From Luteibacter rhizovicinus DSM 16549 (GTDB lineage: Bacteria > Pseudomonadota > Gammaproteobacteria > Xanthomonadales > Rhodanobacteraceae): a DNA stretch of 64,000 nt. The translations under genes were made by a program, and so were the position numbers. The stretch covers positions 2,446,001-2,510,000 of the forward strand of contig NZ_CP017480.1 of the NCBI RefSeq assembly GCF_001887595.1. The letters are read 5' to 3'. This document shows positions 33,809-43,412 of the stretch, one piece after another. Under the pieces are notes generated by a model. It made no database searches and was not told where the DNA came from. It saw only the letters and a program-made list of their open reading frames with translations. The first letter of the stretch is position 1. The number at the start of each line of letters is the position of its first letter.

Positions 33809-34789
33809 TCAGGATGCCGCGAGCGTGCGCTCGGCGGCCTCGACGATGCGTTCGACGCTGGGCAGGTACTTCATTTCCAGGCGGAACAGCGGGATGTGGG
33901 TATCGAAACCGGTCACGCGCTGCACCGGTGCGAGCAGGCTGTACAGGCATTCCTCGGCCAGGCGCGCGGCGATTTCCGCGCCGAAACCGGCGGTCTTCGG
34001 CGCTTCGTGCACGATGACGCAGCGGCCGGTCTTGGTCACCGACTCGGCGATCGTGTCGAAGTCGAGCGGCGTGAGCGTGGCCACGTCGATCACCTCGGCA
34101 CTGATGCCCTTGGTGGCGAGTTCGTCCGCGGCTTCGAGGCATTCCTTCACCTGCGCGCCCCAGGTCACCAGGGTCACGTCGGTGCCGTCGCGCAGCACGA
34201 AGCAGACGTCGAGCGGCAGGGCCTCACCGTCGTCGGGCACTTCTTCCTTGTACTGGCGATAGATGCGCTTGGGCTCGAAGAAGATCACCGGATCCGGATC
34301 GCGGATGGCGGCGAGCAGCAGGCCGTAGGCGCGCGCCGGCGACGACGGCATGACCACGCGCAGGCCCGGGATGTTGGTGAACAGGTGCTCGTTGGCTTCG
34401 GAGTGATGCTCCGGGGCACGGATGCCGCCGCCCCACGGGGCGCGCCAGACGGCCGGCACGGTCATGCGGCCGCGCGTACGGTTGCGCATGCGGGCGGCGT
34501 GGCAGGCGATGTGCTCCATCATCGGGTAGATGAAGCCTTCGAACTGGGCCTCGGCGACGGGCTTCATGCCCTGCACGGCCAGGCCGATGGTCAGGCCGGC
34601 GATGGTGGCTTCGTCCAGCGGCGTGTCGATGACGCGCATTTCGCCGAACTGTTCCTGCAGGCCCTGGGTGGCGCGGAACACGCCGCCGTTGACGCCGACG
34701 TCCTCACCGAGCACCACGACGCTGTCGTCGTTGCGCATCTCGTAGGCAAGCGCCTGGGTCACTGCTTCGATAAGAGTGATTTGTGCCAT
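33809..34789 (-). CDS. pdhB: 2-oxoacid dehydrogenase E1 component, beta subunit
   Basis: 326 residues, forms an alpha2-beta2 thiamine-diphosphate enzyme with the upstream gene. Markers are the TPP-activating Glu region VVVLGEDVGVNGGVFRAT, the conserved EAQFEGFIYPMMEHI, RAPWGGGIRAPEHHSE with the active-site His pair, and the C-terminal VTLVTWGAQV plus TGRCVIVHEAPKTAGFGAEI. Gaps of 12-13 bp to both neighbours indicate one operon. Substrate uncertain (pyruvate or branched-chain 2-oxoacids). Confidence 0.92.
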   Translation of the reverse strand: MAQITLIEAVTQALAYEMRNDDSVVVLGEDVGVNGGVFRATQGLQEQFGEMRVIDTPLDEATIAGLTIGLAVQGMKPVAEAQFEGFIYPMMEHIACHAARMRNRTRGRMTVPAVWRAPWGGGIRAPEHHSEANEHLFTNIPGLRVVMPSSPARAYGLLLAAIRDPDPVIFFEPKRIYRQYKEEVPDDGEALPLDVCFVLRDGTDVTLVTWGAQVKECLEAADELATKGISAEVIDVATLTPLDFDTIAESVTKTGRCVIVHEAPKTAGFGAEIAARLAEECLYSLLAPVQRVTGFDTHIPLFRLEMKYLPSVERIVEAAERTLAAS

Positions 34790-34801
34790 GGGAAGGGTTC
34801 C

Positions 34802-35881
34802 TTACGACGTGCGATCGAGGGAAGCGGCGAGCTCGCGCTGCGCTTCGAGGTCGGCCGGGAGTTCGGCGTACAGATAGTCGAACATCGCCGTTGCCGGCTG
34901 GTTCTTCGTCTCCAGATACGCATTGACCTCGTTGTCCATCCAGTCGTCGCACTCGGCCTTCCAGGCCTCTTCCTTCGCGTCGTCCCACTTGCCCTTGCCT
35001 TCGAGCCACTTGCGCAGGCGCGGAATGGGGTCGCGTTCCCAGGCGTCCTTCACTTCCTGCTCGCCGCGGTAGCGGCGGGCATCGTCGGCCGTGGTGTGGT
35101 CGCCGAGGCGGTAGGTCACCGCTTCGATCACGCTGGCGCCCTGGCCGGAGCGGGCGCGCTCGAGCGCGATCTCCATGGCGGCGCGCACGGCGATGATGTC
35201 GTTGCCGTCCACCTGGATGCAGGGCAGGCCGGCGGCGATGCCCTTCTGGGCGAGCGTGCCGGAGCCGCTCTGGATGCGACGCGGCACCGAGATCGCCCAC
35301 TGGTTGTTCACGATCACGGCGACCATCGGCAGCTGCTGTGCGCCGGCCACATTGATTGCGCCGTAGAAGTCGCCCTTGGACGAACCACCGTCACCGATGG
35401 TGCAGACGGCTACGCGCGGTTCCTTGCGGATCTTGAAGGCGAGGGCGGAACCGGCGGCGTGCAGGCACTGCGTGCCGATCGGCACGCACCAGGCGAAGTC
35501 ATGGGCGGGCGCGTCGGCGAAGTCGTTGCCGCGCTCGTCGCCACCCCAATAGGTGTAGACCTCGCGCGGCTTGACGCCGCGGTACAGCTGGGCGCCGTAC
35601 TCGCGGTAGGACACGGCCAGCGAGTCTTCGCGGCGCATGGCGCTGCCGATGCCCACGTGCGCGGCTTCATGGCCGAGGCACGAGGCGTAGGTGCCGAGCT
35701 TGCCGGTGCGCTGCAGGGCGATCGACTTGGCGTCGAACACCCGCGTGGACACCATCAGCTTGTAGAGCTCGACCATGTGGTCGAGATCCTTGGCGAAGGC
35801 GGGGAGTTCCTTTCCGGTTTCCTTGCCGTCCTGGTCAAGGTATTGCAGGTATTCGATTTCGAACTTGGCGGCGATGGACAC
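34802..35881 (-). CDS. pdhA: 2-oxoacid dehydrogenase E1 component, alpha subunit
   Basis: 359 residues. The thiamine-diphosphate motif is IGDGGSSKGDFYGAINVAGA ending in NN. Also seen are GKLGTYASCLGHEAAHVGIG and the phosphorylation-loop-like region TYRLGDHTTADDARRYR. The GTG start at 35881 has GGGAG six bases upstream and gives the family N-terminus. First gene of the operon; no E3 (lipoamide dehydrogenase) gene is adjacent. It is divergent from tryptophan dioxygenase with a 224-bp gap. Confidence 0.92.
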   Translation of the reverse strand: MSIAAKFEIEYLQYLDQDGKETGKELPAFAKDLDHMVELYKLMVSTRVFDAKSIALQRTGKLGTYASCLGHEAAHVGIGSAMRREDSLAVSYREYGAQLYRGVKPREVYTYWGGDERGNDFADAPAHDFAWCVPIGTQCLHAAGSALAFKIRKEPRVAVCTIGDGGSSKGDFYGAINVAGAQQLPMVAVIVNNQWAISVPRRIQSGSGTLAQKGIAAGLPCIQVDGNDIIAVRAAMEIALERARSGQGASVIEAVTYRLGDHTTADDARRYRGEQEVKDAWERDPIPRLRKWLEGKGKWDDAKEEAWKAECDDWMDNEVNAYLETKNQPATAMFDYLYAELPADLEAQRELAASLDRTS

Positions 35882-36105
35882 GACTCGCTCCCAGGGGAAG
35901 GGTTAGAAACGACACGCACGATGGGGGAAGCGGACGGGCCCATCCAGTGGGGCACGATCGACTTTCGGGTTGTTGCGAGCCGGACTAGATATCAGGGGTA
36001 TTATGGCCCGGCAAGGCACGGCGCAGCATAGAACCGGTTGTCTCCAGTCCCGAAACCGCGCCACGGCGCCGTTTGCGCCGATCCACCCCTAATGTGAAAT
36101 CGTCC

Positions 36106-36954
36106 ATGGCCAACTCCCAGCGCGACCTCGAACCCGGTATCCGCACCGATCTCGACGGCCGTCTCACCTACGGCGAGTACCTCAGGCTGGACCAGGTACT
36201 GAGCGCGCAGGTACCCCGCAGCCAGCCCGCGCACCACGACGAGATGCTCTTCATCGTCCAGCACCAGACCTCCGAGCTGTGGCTGAAGCTGATGATCCAC
36301 GAGCTGGACGCCGCGCTGGCCCACCTGCGGGCGGACGATGTGGACGGGACGCTGAAGATCCTGGCCCGGGTCAAGGCCATCCAGCGCCAGCTCTACGAGC
36401 AGTGGGGCGTGCTGGAAACCCTCACCCCGGCCGAATACCTGCAGTTCCGCGACGTGCTGGGCCCCTCGTCGGGCTTCCAGTCCCTGCAGTACCGCATGGT
36501 GGAGTTCCTGCTCGGCAACAAGCACGCCGACATGCTCCGCGTCTTCGAGCACGATCCGGTGGCTCACGCGCGCCTGAAGCTGGTCTTCGAAGCGCCCGGC
36601 CTCTATGACGAATTCCTGCGCTACCTGGCGCGCCGCGGCCACCCGGTGCCGGTGGACCTGCTGGAGCGCGACCTGACCCAGCCCTGGCGAAGCCAGCCCG
36701 CGCTGCTGCCCGTGTTCAAGCGAATCTACGAAGACACCGCCCACCACTGGCCTGAGTATCATCTCAGCGAAGAACTGGTCGACATCGAAGAGTCGTTCCA
36801 GCTCTGGCGCTTCCGCCACATGAAGACCGTGGAACGCATCATCGGCTTCCGGGCCGGCACCGGCGGTTCGTCCGGCGTGGCCTTCCTGCGCAAGGCGCTG
36901 GAGCAGAGTTTCTTCCCCGAACTGATCGAAGTACGCACCATCCTGGGAACGTAA
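36106..36954 (+). CDS. kynA: Tryptophan 2,3-dioxygenase
   Basis: 282 residues. Haem enzyme opening the indole ring to N-formylkynurenine. Motifs: [36 protein letters not shown] (active-site His and substrate-binding residues), [20 protein letters not shown], and the haem-ligand His in [29 protein letters not shown] closes the substrate loop. ATG 36106 was chosen over an upstream TTG. Kynureninase and formamidase genes are not in the window. Confidence 0.95.
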   Translation: MANSQRDLEPGIRTDLDGRLTYGEYLRLDQVLSAQVPRSQPAHHDEMLFIVQHQTSELWLKLMIHELDAALAHLRADDVDGTLKILARVKAIQRQLYEQWGVLETLTPAEYLQFRDVLGPSSGFQSLQYRMVEFLLGNKHADMLRVFEHDPVAHARLKLVFEAPGLYDEFLRYLARRGHPVPVDLLERDLTQPWRSQPALLPVFKRIYEDTAHHWPEYHLSEELVDIEESFQLWRFRHMKTVERIIGFRAGTGGSSGVAFLRKALEQSFFPELIEVRTILGT

Positions 36955-37024
36955 ATATTTGACGGGCGGCAGCCCGGACAGTTAAACACCCTGCACCAAG
37001 CGTCTTCACGCCCAAGGGAACTGC

Positions 37025-38533
37025 ATGACTCCGACTGCCCCAGCCAACGCCAGGCCCGTGCCCGATTACCCGCAGACCCTCGGTCATCCGCGTCCCTTGT
37101 GGATGCTGTTCATGACCGAGTTCTGGGAGCGCTTTGCGTTCTACGGCATGCGCTGGGCGCTCACTCTGTACATCGTGGCCCAGTTCTTCCACGGCGATCA
37201 GGCGGGGCAGGGGTACGCCAGCCGCACCTACGGCTCGTACCTGGCGCTGGTCTACGCGTCAGCCATCTTCGGCGGCTACGTGGCCGACCGGGTGCTCGGC
37301 TACCAGCGATCGATCCTGGTCGGCGCGGCGGTCATGGGCACCGGCCTGTTCCTGGTCATGGTGCCCAGCCAGGATGTCTTCCTGATCGGCCTGGCGACGG
37401 TGATCGTCGGCAACGGCCTGTTCAAGCCGAACATTTCGTCGCTGGTGGGGCAGATCTACCCGGTGGGCGACGACCGTCGCGACCGTGGCTTCACGATCTT
37501 CTACATGGGTATCAACATGGGCGGCTTCCTCGCCCCGTTGGTGACCGGCTGGCTGGCTTCCGTGCTGACCGACACGCCGCTGCAGGACAACTACAAGGCC
37601 GTCTTCGCCGCGACCGGCTTCGGCATGGTGGTGTGTTTCATCTGGTTCCTGGTCGGCAAGCGTCAGCTGAAAGGCGTGGGCCTGCCGCCGCCGGAGCGCC
37701 ACGAGGGCAAGAACCTCATCGGCGTGATCATCGGCATCATCGTGGCGATTCCGCTGGTTTACCTGCTGATGGCGAAAGCCGGCGCGATTTTCATCGCCTG
37801 GCTGCTGGGCGCGCTGTTCATCGGTGTGGCCGTGATGCTGGTGCTCGAGGCCGTGCGTCACGACCGCATCCAGATCCACCGCGTCATCGCCATGCTGCTG
37901 CTGTTTGCCTTCAACGTGCTGTTCTGGATGTTCTTCGAGCAGGCCGGCAGCTCGTTCAACTTCCTCGCGCAGAACATCGTCGATCGCGACATGTTCGGCG
38001 GTTGGGAGTTCCCGACCGGCTGGTTCCAGTCGGTGAATTCAGCGGCGATCCTGGTCTTCGCGCCGCTGGTGGCACTGGCCTGGGGCTGGTCGGCACGACA
38101 CAAGCTGGAACCGTCGATCCCGCGCAAGTTCGGGCTTGGCCTGATCTTCAACGCGCTCGCCTTCCTGGTGCTGATGTACGCCCTGGCGAGTCTCGTCGGT
38201 GGCGACGGCCACATCCCGTTCTGGCCGCTCGCGGCCTGCTACGTGCTGCAGACCATCGGTGAGCTGTGCCTGTCGCCCATCGGTCTGTCCATGGTGACCA
38301 AGCTGGCGCCGATGCGCGTGGTCGGCCTCGCCATGGGTGGCTGGTTCCTCTCCACAGCCATCGGCAACAACCTCTCGGGCCTGCTTGCCGGCCACATCAG
38401 CGGCGAGACCGGCATGACCGTGGCCTCGGCACTGAGCGGCTTCACCTTCAGCTTCGAGCTGCTGGTGGGTGCGGGTATCGTGCTGTTCCTGATCGCGCCG
38501 CTGATCAACCGCCTCATGCACGGCGTCAAATAA
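37025..38533 (+). CDS. POT family proton-dependent oligopeptide transporter
   Basis: 502 residues, about 14 TM helices in the inner membrane. PTR2 signatures: EFWERFAFYGMRWALTLYI (ExxER-type motif in TM1), GNGLFKPNISSLVGQIYPVG, FYMGINMGGFLAPLVTGWLA and FEQAGSSFNFLAQN. It takes up di- and tripeptides with protons, feeding the amino acid degradation genes around it. It lies 70 bp after kynA and may share its transcript. A REP pair follows. Confidence 0.93.
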   Translation: MTPTAPANARPVPDYPQTLGHPRPLWMLFMTEFWERFAFYGMRWALTLYIVAQFFHGDQAGQGYASRTYGSYLALVYASAIFGGYVADRVLGYQRSILVGAAVMGTGLFLVMVPSQDVFLIGLATVIVGNGLFKPNISSLVGQIYPVGDDRRDRGFTIFYMGINMGGFLAPLVTGWLASVLTDTPLQDNYKAVFAATGFGMVVCFIWFLVGKRQLKGVGLPPPERHEGKNLIGVIIGIIVAIPLVYLLMAKAGAIFIAWLLGALFIGVAVMLVLEAVRHDRIQIHRVIAMLLLFAFNVLFWMFFEQAGSSFNFLAQNIVDRDMFGGWEFPTGWFQSVNSAAILVFAPLVALAWGWSARHKLEPSIPRKFGLGLIFNALAFLVLMYALASLVGGDGHIPFWPLAACYVLQTIGELCLSPIGLSMVTKLAPMRVVGLAMGGWFLSTAIGNNLSGLLAGHISGETGMTVASALSGFTFSFELLVGAGIVLFLIAPLINRLMHGVK

Positions 38534-38563
38534 GGCGCTTTCCGGCTGGAATGCCGCTCTGTG

Positions 38564-38640
38564 TGGGAGCCGATTTATCGGCGATAGGCCTCTCGGCATC
38601 TCCGCTCCGTCGGCTTTTCGCCGATGAATCGGCTCCCACA
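38564..38640. repeat. Composite REP pair (class A spacer)
   Basis: Forward copy 38564-38585 (stem CCGATTTATCGG) and reverse copy 38619-38640. The 33-nt spacer, rich in TCGGC and ending GGCTTTT, recurs in the 47.0-kb and 60.1-kb elements. Together the arms could form a long hairpin that serves as a terminator between convergent genes. Confidence 0.88.
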
Positions 38641-38647
38641 TGTATCT

Positions 38648-39097
38648 CTAAAGCGCCAGCAGCTTGTCCAGGATGCTGTTCAGCTGCGCCTGCTCGCCCT
38701 CGTCGAGGCGGGCCAGCAAGTCGCGCTCGTGCGCCCGTGCCAGCGGTGCGACCTCGTCGTGAATCGCCCATCCGGCCTCGGACAGCTGCAGCACCGAGCG
38801 GCGCTTGTCGCCATCGTGGATGCCCCGGTCGACACGCCCGGCGTTGACCAGCCGGGCCACGGCGCGACTCACCGCCACCTTGTCCATGGCGCTCCGGTCC
38901 ACCACTTCCCTTGCAGAGATCTCGGGAAACCGCGCCAGGATCGTCATGACACGCCATTCCGTCATGCTCAGTTCGAAGCGATCCTGGTATTCAGACGCGA
39001 TCGACTGGCTCACCGTGTTCGAGAGGATGGACAGGCGATAGGGCAGGAAATGCTCGAGCTCCAACGGGGCATGGGCGGGAACGGTTTCTAGGGTCAT
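38648..39097 (-). CDS. MarR family regulator, likely of the homogentisate pathway
   Basis: 149 residues. The winged helix is MTEWRVMTILARFPEISARE, MDKVAVSRAVARLVNAGRVD and the wing DGDKRRSVLQLSEAG. It is divergent from hppD with an 89-bp shared promoter region, the usual arrangement for a local repressor of tyrosine breakdown; this role is inferred from position. Helical termini for dimerisation are normal in length. Confidence 0.88.
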   Translation of the reverse strand: MTLETVPAHAPLELEHFLPYRLSILSNTVSQSIASEYQDRFELSMTEWRVMTILARFPEISAREVVDRSAMDKVAVSRAVARLVNAGRVDRGIHDGDKRRSVLQLSEAGWAIHDEVAPLARAHERDLLARLDEGEQAQLNSILDKLLAL

Positions 39098-39119
39098 GCT
39101 GCGCTGGTCCTTGCAAATG

Positions 39120-39139
39120 GTTACAAGTGAAACTATAAC
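39120..39139. promoter_or_regulatory. Imperfect dyad between marR and hppD
   Basis: GTTA and TAAC ends flank a partly symmetric 20-bp AT-rich stretch (GTTACAAGTGAAACTATAAC) in the divergent promoter region. A plausible MarR binding site, but the symmetry is weak. Confidence 0.35.
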
Positions 39140-39186
39140 GTGGGGGTAGACGGCGCAAGCCGTGCCCCAAGCCAGGAGTATCGCCC

Positions 39187-40275
39187 ATGAGCGCCCAGCC
39201 CAATATCGGTATGGAAGTCACCACCTTCGAAAACCCCCAGGGTGTCGATGGCTTCGAGTTCGTCGAGTTCGCCGCGCCGGACCCGGCCCTGCTGCATACA
39301 CTGTTCCCCAAGCTCGGCTTCACGGCCGTAGCGAAGCACAAAACGAAGAAGATCACCCTGTATCGCCAGGGCGAGTGCAACTTCCTGGTCAACGAAGAGC
39401 CGAACTCGTTCGCGTCGGACTTCGCCGCCGAGCATGGCCCGAGCGCTTGTGGCTTCGCCATCCGCTTCAACCGCCCGGCGACGGACGTGCAGGCCACCGC
39501 GCTGTCCAACGGCGCGGAGAAGGTCGAGCACAAGGCCGATACGCTCGCCCTCGGTGTGCCGACCATCCAGGGCATCGGCGGTTGCGCGCTGTACCTGATC
39601 GACACCTACGGCGCCAAGGGCGACGTGTTCGACAGCGAGTTCGAGTGGATCCCGGGCGTCGACCGTCACCCCAAGGGCTTCGGTCTGACCTTCATCGACC
39701 ACCTGACGCACAACCTGCACTTCGGCAACATGCAGAAGTGGTCGGATTACTACGAGCGCCTGTTCAACTTCCGCGAGATTCGCTATTTCGACATCAAGGG
39801 CGCGAAGACCGGCCTGGTGTCCAAGGCGATGACCGCACCGGACGGCATGGTCCGCATCCCGCTCAACGAATCGGCGGACGAGAAGTCGCAGATCAACGAG
39901 TACATCCGCGAGTACAACGGCGAAGGCATCCAGCACATCGCGCTGTTCACCGACGATATCTATGCGTCGGTCGAAGCCATGCGCGCCCAGGACGTGGCCT
40001 TCCTGGAAACACCGGATACGTATTACGAAGTGATCGACATCCGCGTGCCGGATCATGGCGAGGACATCCCCCGCCTGCAGAAGAACAAGCTGCTGATCGA
40101 CGCCGACGACGAAACCAAGAAGAAGTTGTTGCTGCAGATCTTCACCCAGAACAACATCGGTCCGATCTTCTTCGAGATCATCCAGCGCAAGGGCAACGAA
40201 GGCTTCGGCAACGGCAACTTCAAGGCGCTGTTCGAATCCATCGAGCGCGACCAGATGCGCCGCGGCGTGCTCTAA
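39187..40275 (+). CDS. hppD: 4-hydroxyphenylpyruvate dioxygenase
   Basis: 362 residues. Converts 4-hydroxyphenylpyruvate to homogentisate with Fe(II). Two VOC-type halves; iron ligands are His in FIDHLTHNLHFG, His in EGIQHIALFTDD and Glu in GPIFFEIIQRKG. The conserved C-terminal GFGNGNFKALFESIERDQ is intact. First gene of hppD-hmgA-fahA, with a MarR gene divergent. Confidence 0.96.
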   Translation: MSAQPNIGMEVTTFENPQGVDGFEFVEFAAPDPALLHTLFPKLGFTAVAKHKTKKITLYRQGECNFLVNEEPNSFASDFAAEHGPSACGFAIRFNRPATDVQATALSNGAEKVEHKADTLALGVPTIQGIGGCALYLIDTYGAKGDVFDSEFEWIPGVDRHPKGFGLTFIDHLTHNLHFGNMQKWSDYYERLFNFREIRYFDIKGAKTGLVSKAMTAPDGMVRIPLNESADEKSQINEYIREYNGEGIQHIALFTDDIYASVEAMRAQDVAFLETPDTYYEVIDIRVPDHGEDIPRLQKNKLLIDADDETKKKLLLQIFTQNNIGPIFFEIIQRKGNEGFGNGNFKALFESIERDQMRRGVL

Positions 40276-40365
40276 GCGCGCGAAGCCTTCGCGAAAGCTA
40301 GACTAAGCGCGGCGCGGTCCCGAGACGGACCGCGCCGCGATGCGTTCATCCCAAGGATCCCCACG

Positions 40366-41676
40366 ATGAGCCACACCGACGATACGCGCGGTTACCAGAC
40401 CGGCTTCGGCAATGAGTTCGCCACCGAAGCCGTGGCCGGCGCCTTGCCCACTGGCCAGAATTCGCCCCAGCGGGTGGAGCATGGCCTCTACGCCGAACAG
40501 CTTTCCGGCAGCGCGTTCACCGCGCCGCGTCATCGCAACCGGCGTAGCTGGCTGTATCGCATGCGCCCGGCCGCGCAGCACTCGCCGTTTACCGAGCTGT
40601 CGCACGCCACGTTCCACAATCGCTTCAACGAAGCGCCTGCCACGCCGAATCAGATGCGTTGGGATCCGCTACCGATGCCGTCGCAGCCGACGGACTTCGT
40701 CGACGGCCTGGTGACGCTCGGTGGTAACGGCGGTGCGGAAGAGCAGGCCGGTGTCGGCGTGCACCTCTACTGCGCCAACCGATCCATGCAGGGCCGCTAC
40801 TTCTACAACGCCGATGGCGAGTTGTTGATCGTCCCGCAGCAGGGTCGCCTGCGTATCCGCACCGAGCTGGGCGTGGTCGAGGTGGAACCGCTTGAGATCG
40901 CCGTGGTTCCCCGCGGCGTACGCTTTTTGGTCGAACTGCCCGATGGCGAGGCGCGCGGTTACGTCGCCGAGAATTTCGGTGCCCCGCTGCACCTGCCGGA
41001 CCTCGGTCCGATCGGTGCCAATGGCTTGGCGCATCCGCGCGACTTCCTTACGCCAGTGGCCGCTTACGAAGACCTCGAAGGCGACTTCGCACTCGTCGCC
41101 AAGTTCCAGGGCGCGTTGTGGTCGGCCCGCATCGACCACTCCCCGCTGGACGTGGTGGCATGGCACGGCAATTACGCGCCGTACAAGTACGACCTGCGCC
41201 GCTTCAATACCATCGGCTCGATCGCCGTGGATCATCCGGATCCGTCGATCTTCACCGTGCTCACCTCGGCCAGCGACACGCCGGGTACGGCGAACATGGA
41301 TTTCGCGATCTTCCCGCCGCGCTGGCTGGTCGCCGAGCACACGTTCCGGCCGCCGTACTTCCATCGCAACGTGGCCAGCGAGTTCATGGGCCTGATCGAT
41401 GGTGCCTACGATGCGAAGCAGGGCGGTTTCGTCCCCGGTGGCTCGAGCCTGCACAACTGCATGAGCGGCCACGGCCCCGACGCGGCCAGTTTCGAGAAAG
41501 CCTCGAATGCCGACGTTTCGCGTCCCGACCATATCGTGGGCACCATGGCCTTCATGTTCGAGACGCGCAAGGTCATTCGCCCGACCCGGCAGGCGCTCGA
41601 CTCGCCGTCGTTGCAGGGTAACTATTACGAATGCTGGCGCGGGCTGAAGAAACACTTCACGCCGCCGTCGGCCTGA
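40366..41676 (+). CDS. hmgA: Homogentisate 1,2-dioxygenase
   Basis: 436 residues. Fe(II)-dependent ring cleavage of homogentisate to maleylacetoacetate. Recognised by [53 protein letters not shown], and the metal-binding [18 protein letters not shown] (His and Glu ligands) plus [15 protein letters not shown]. It sits 90 bp after hppD and 14 bp before fahA. Confidence 0.96.
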   Translation: MSHTDDTRGYQTGFGNEFATEAVAGALPTGQNSPQRVEHGLYAEQLSGSAFTAPRHRNRRSWLYRMRPAAQHSPFTELSHATFHNRFNEAPATPNQMRWDPLPMPSQPTDFVDGLVTLGGNGGAEEQAGVGVHLYCANRSMQGRYFYNADGELLIVPQQGRLRIRTELGVVEVEPLEIAVVPRGVRFLVELPDGEARGYVAENFGAPLHLPDLGPIGANGLAHPRDFLTPVAAYEDLEGDFALVAKFQGALWSARIDHSPLDVVAWHGNYAPYKYDLRRFNTIGSIAVDHPDPSIFTVLTSASDTPGTANMDFAIFPPRWLVAEHTFRPPYFHRNVASEFMGLIDGAYDAKQGGFVPGGSSLHNCMSGHGPDAASFEKASNADVSRPDHIVGTMAFMFETRKVIRPTRQALDSPSLQGNYYECWRGLKKHFTPPSA

Positions 41677-41690
41677 TCGAGAGGAAACGC

Positions 41691-42671
41691 ATGAAACTCG
41701 CTTCGCTTAAGGAAGGCGGCCGCGACGGCACGCTCATCGTCGTCAGCCGCGACTTCGCTCGCGCCGTGAAGGCTACCGGCATTGCGCCGACCCTGCAGGC
41801 TGCACTGGACGAATGGAGCACGATCGCGCCGCGGCTCAATGCGCTGTCGGAAGACCTCAACGAGGGCCGCGCGCAGGATGCGTTCGACCTCGACATGACG
41901 AAGCTCGCCGCACCGCTGCCGCGTGCCTACGAATTCGTCGACGGTAGCGCCTACCTGCCGCACGTTGAGCGCGTGCGTCGCGCGCGTGGCGCTGAAGTGC
42001 CCAAATCGTTCTACACCGATCCGCTGATGTACCAGGCGACCAGTGCCGGTTTTCTCGGTCCGCGCGATCCGGTCCTCGTGTCGAGCGAAGAGTTCGGCAT
42101 CGATCTCGAGGCCGAAGTGCTCGTCATCACCGACGACGTGCCGATGGGTGTGACGCCGGCACAGGCCGCATCGCACATTCAGCTGGTTGGCCTGGTGAAC
42201 GACGTCTCGCTGCGTGGCCTGATCCCCGGCGAACTTGCCAAGGGCTTCGGTTTTCTGCAGTCGAAGCCGCGTTCGGCGCTGTCGCCGGTCTTCGTTACGC
42301 CCGACGAGCTTGGCGAGGCGTGGATCGACGACAAGCTGCACCTGCCGATGCGCACGTGGATCAACGGCACCTGGTTCGGCGAGGCTGAGTGCGGCGTCGA
42401 CATGCAGTTCGACTTCTCGCAGCTGGTGGCACACGTGGCGAAGACCCGGCCGCTGACCGCGGGCACCCTGGTCGGCTCGGGCACCATCGCCAACGAGGAC
42501 ACGGGCAAGGGAGCCTCCTGCCTGGCCGAGCAGCGCACGGTGGAAACCCTGCGCGACGGCAAGCCGACCACGCCGTTTCTGTCGTTCGGCAATACGGTAA
42601 AGATCGATGTGACCGACGCTACCGGTGCCTCCATCTTCGGCGCGATCGAACAGTCCATCCAGAAAGCCTGA
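41691..42671 (+). CDS. fahA: Fumarylacetoacetate hydrolase
   Basis: 326 residues. Final step of tyrosine breakdown: fumarylacetoacetate to fumarate and acetoacetate. FAH-fold motifs: EFVDGSAYLPHVER, metal ligands in SEEFGIDLEAEVLVITDD, SLRGLIPGE, and GSGTIANEDTGKGASCLAEQ. This is the shorter bacterial form. GAGAGGAAA precedes the ATG; upstream in-frame residues belong to the hmgA end and were excluded. A strong terminator closes the operon. Confidence 0.94.
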   Translation: MKLASLKEGGRDGTLIVVSRDFARAVKATGIAPTLQAALDEWSTIAPRLNALSEDLNEGRAQDAFDLDMTKLAAPLPRAYEFVDGSAYLPHVERVRRARGAEVPKSFYTDPLMYQATSAGFLGPRDPVLVSSEEFGIDLEAEVLVITDDVPMGVTPAQAASHIQLVGLVNDVSLRGLIPGELAKGFGFLQSKPRSALSPVFVTPDELGEAWIDDKLHLPMRTWINGTWFGEAECGVDMQFDFSQLVAHVAKTRPLTAGTLVGSGTIANEDTGKGASCLAEQRTVETLRDGKPTTPFLSFGNTVKIDVTDATGASIFGAIEQSIQKA

Positions 42672-42694
42672 GAGCTACGAAGTCGCGAAATAAG

Positions 42695-42728
42695 AAGGGT
42701 CCGCACGTTCTCGTGCGGGCCCTTTCTT
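42695..42728 (+). terminator. Terminator of hppD-hmgA-fahA
   Basis: A 13-bp stem AAGGGTCCGCACG / CGTGCGGGCCCTT (one wobble) with a TTCT loop and a T-rich tail, 23 bp after the fahA stop. Confidence 0.85.
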
Positions 42729-42754
42729 GTTACACGGCTCAGATCGCTAGGGAC

Positions 42755-42784
42755 GCCTACATAAGGCCAAGAAGATGCCTACAT
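42755..42784 (+). promoter_or_regulatory. Direct repeat GCCTACAT, 22-bp period
   Basis: Two identical octamers at 42755-42762 and 42777-42784, spaced by exactly two helical turns, about 55-80 bp upstream of the following gene's start. This is the geometry of a tandem activator site; the factor is unknown. Confidence 0.4.
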
Positions 42785-42836
42785 TCACCGCGGGCTCGAC
42801 CGATTAGCGTGTTTCGATCGCCTGCAGGATCAACGA

Positions 42837-43412
42837 ATGAAAGCGCTATGGTCGATTGTCGGGTTTTCTGTGGCCGCCGTGATTGTCGGACTCGGTGGGC
42901 CGGTCCGGTCGGAGGGCGGCAGGACCGATGCAGCCATCGCAGCGGCTGTCGCGGGGACGACGACGCGAGTCGACATCGAGCGTCAGGCCTCCCTCGTTCG
43001 CGCCCTCTCGACTCTCCCGGAGAAGGAGAGGGCTGCGACGGGGAAAAATCGCGGAGCTCGTTGCTACTACAACTGCCCGCCTCCCATCGGCAGCGTGACC
43101 GCCTCACCCCAGGTCGTCAGTATGCCGCCGGGCGCTCTTGGCTCGGTGACTATCCACTGGCGGTGGGACCAGTCTGCCACCGAGGCAGTCACCCAGCACA
43201 GCTGCCTTTGGGTGAGTAAGGGCGACGAGAGCGAGGCGCATCTCGTGAAGTGCAAGGGTCCAGGCCTTACGTACGCGACCACGGTAGGCTGGATTGGCTC
43301 GGGCAACTATATCTTTCGTGTCGCCCCCGGCAATCCGAAGGGACCTTTTAGCAAACCAGTCGCTGGCCTGTTCCAGCTGGCCCAGACCATCGTGGTTGGC
43401 GCTGCATTGTAG
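42837..43412 (+). CDS. Secreted protein with C-terminal Ig-like domain
   Basis: 191 residues. Signal peptide about 1-25 (MKALWSIVGFSVAAVIVGLG). The middle contains ALSTLPEKERAA, encoded by a 32-bp palindromic element (43002-43033). The second half begins RCYYNCPPPIGSVTASPQVV and continues with LGSVTIHWRW, CLWVSKGDESE and VGWIGSGNYIFRVAPG, a beta-sandwich pattern seen in bacterial Ig-like modules. Four cysteines could pair. Its TAG stop is the first triplet of a REP element. Function unknown. Confidence 0.7.
   Translation: MKALWSIVGFSVAAVIVGLGGPVRSEGGRTDAAIAAAVAGTTTRVDIERQASLVRALSTLPEKERAATGKNRGARCYYNCPPPIGSVTASPQVVSMPPGALGSVTIHWRWDQSATEAVTQHSCLWVSKGDESEAHLVKCKGPGLTYATTVGWIGSGNYIFRVAPGNPKGPFSKPVAGLFQLAQTIVVGAAL

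Noticed and set aside
32299..36031. 572- and 749-residue plus-strand open frames
   Set aside because: Antisense to the E2, E1 beta and E1 alpha genes, all of which have clear family motifs on the minus strand.
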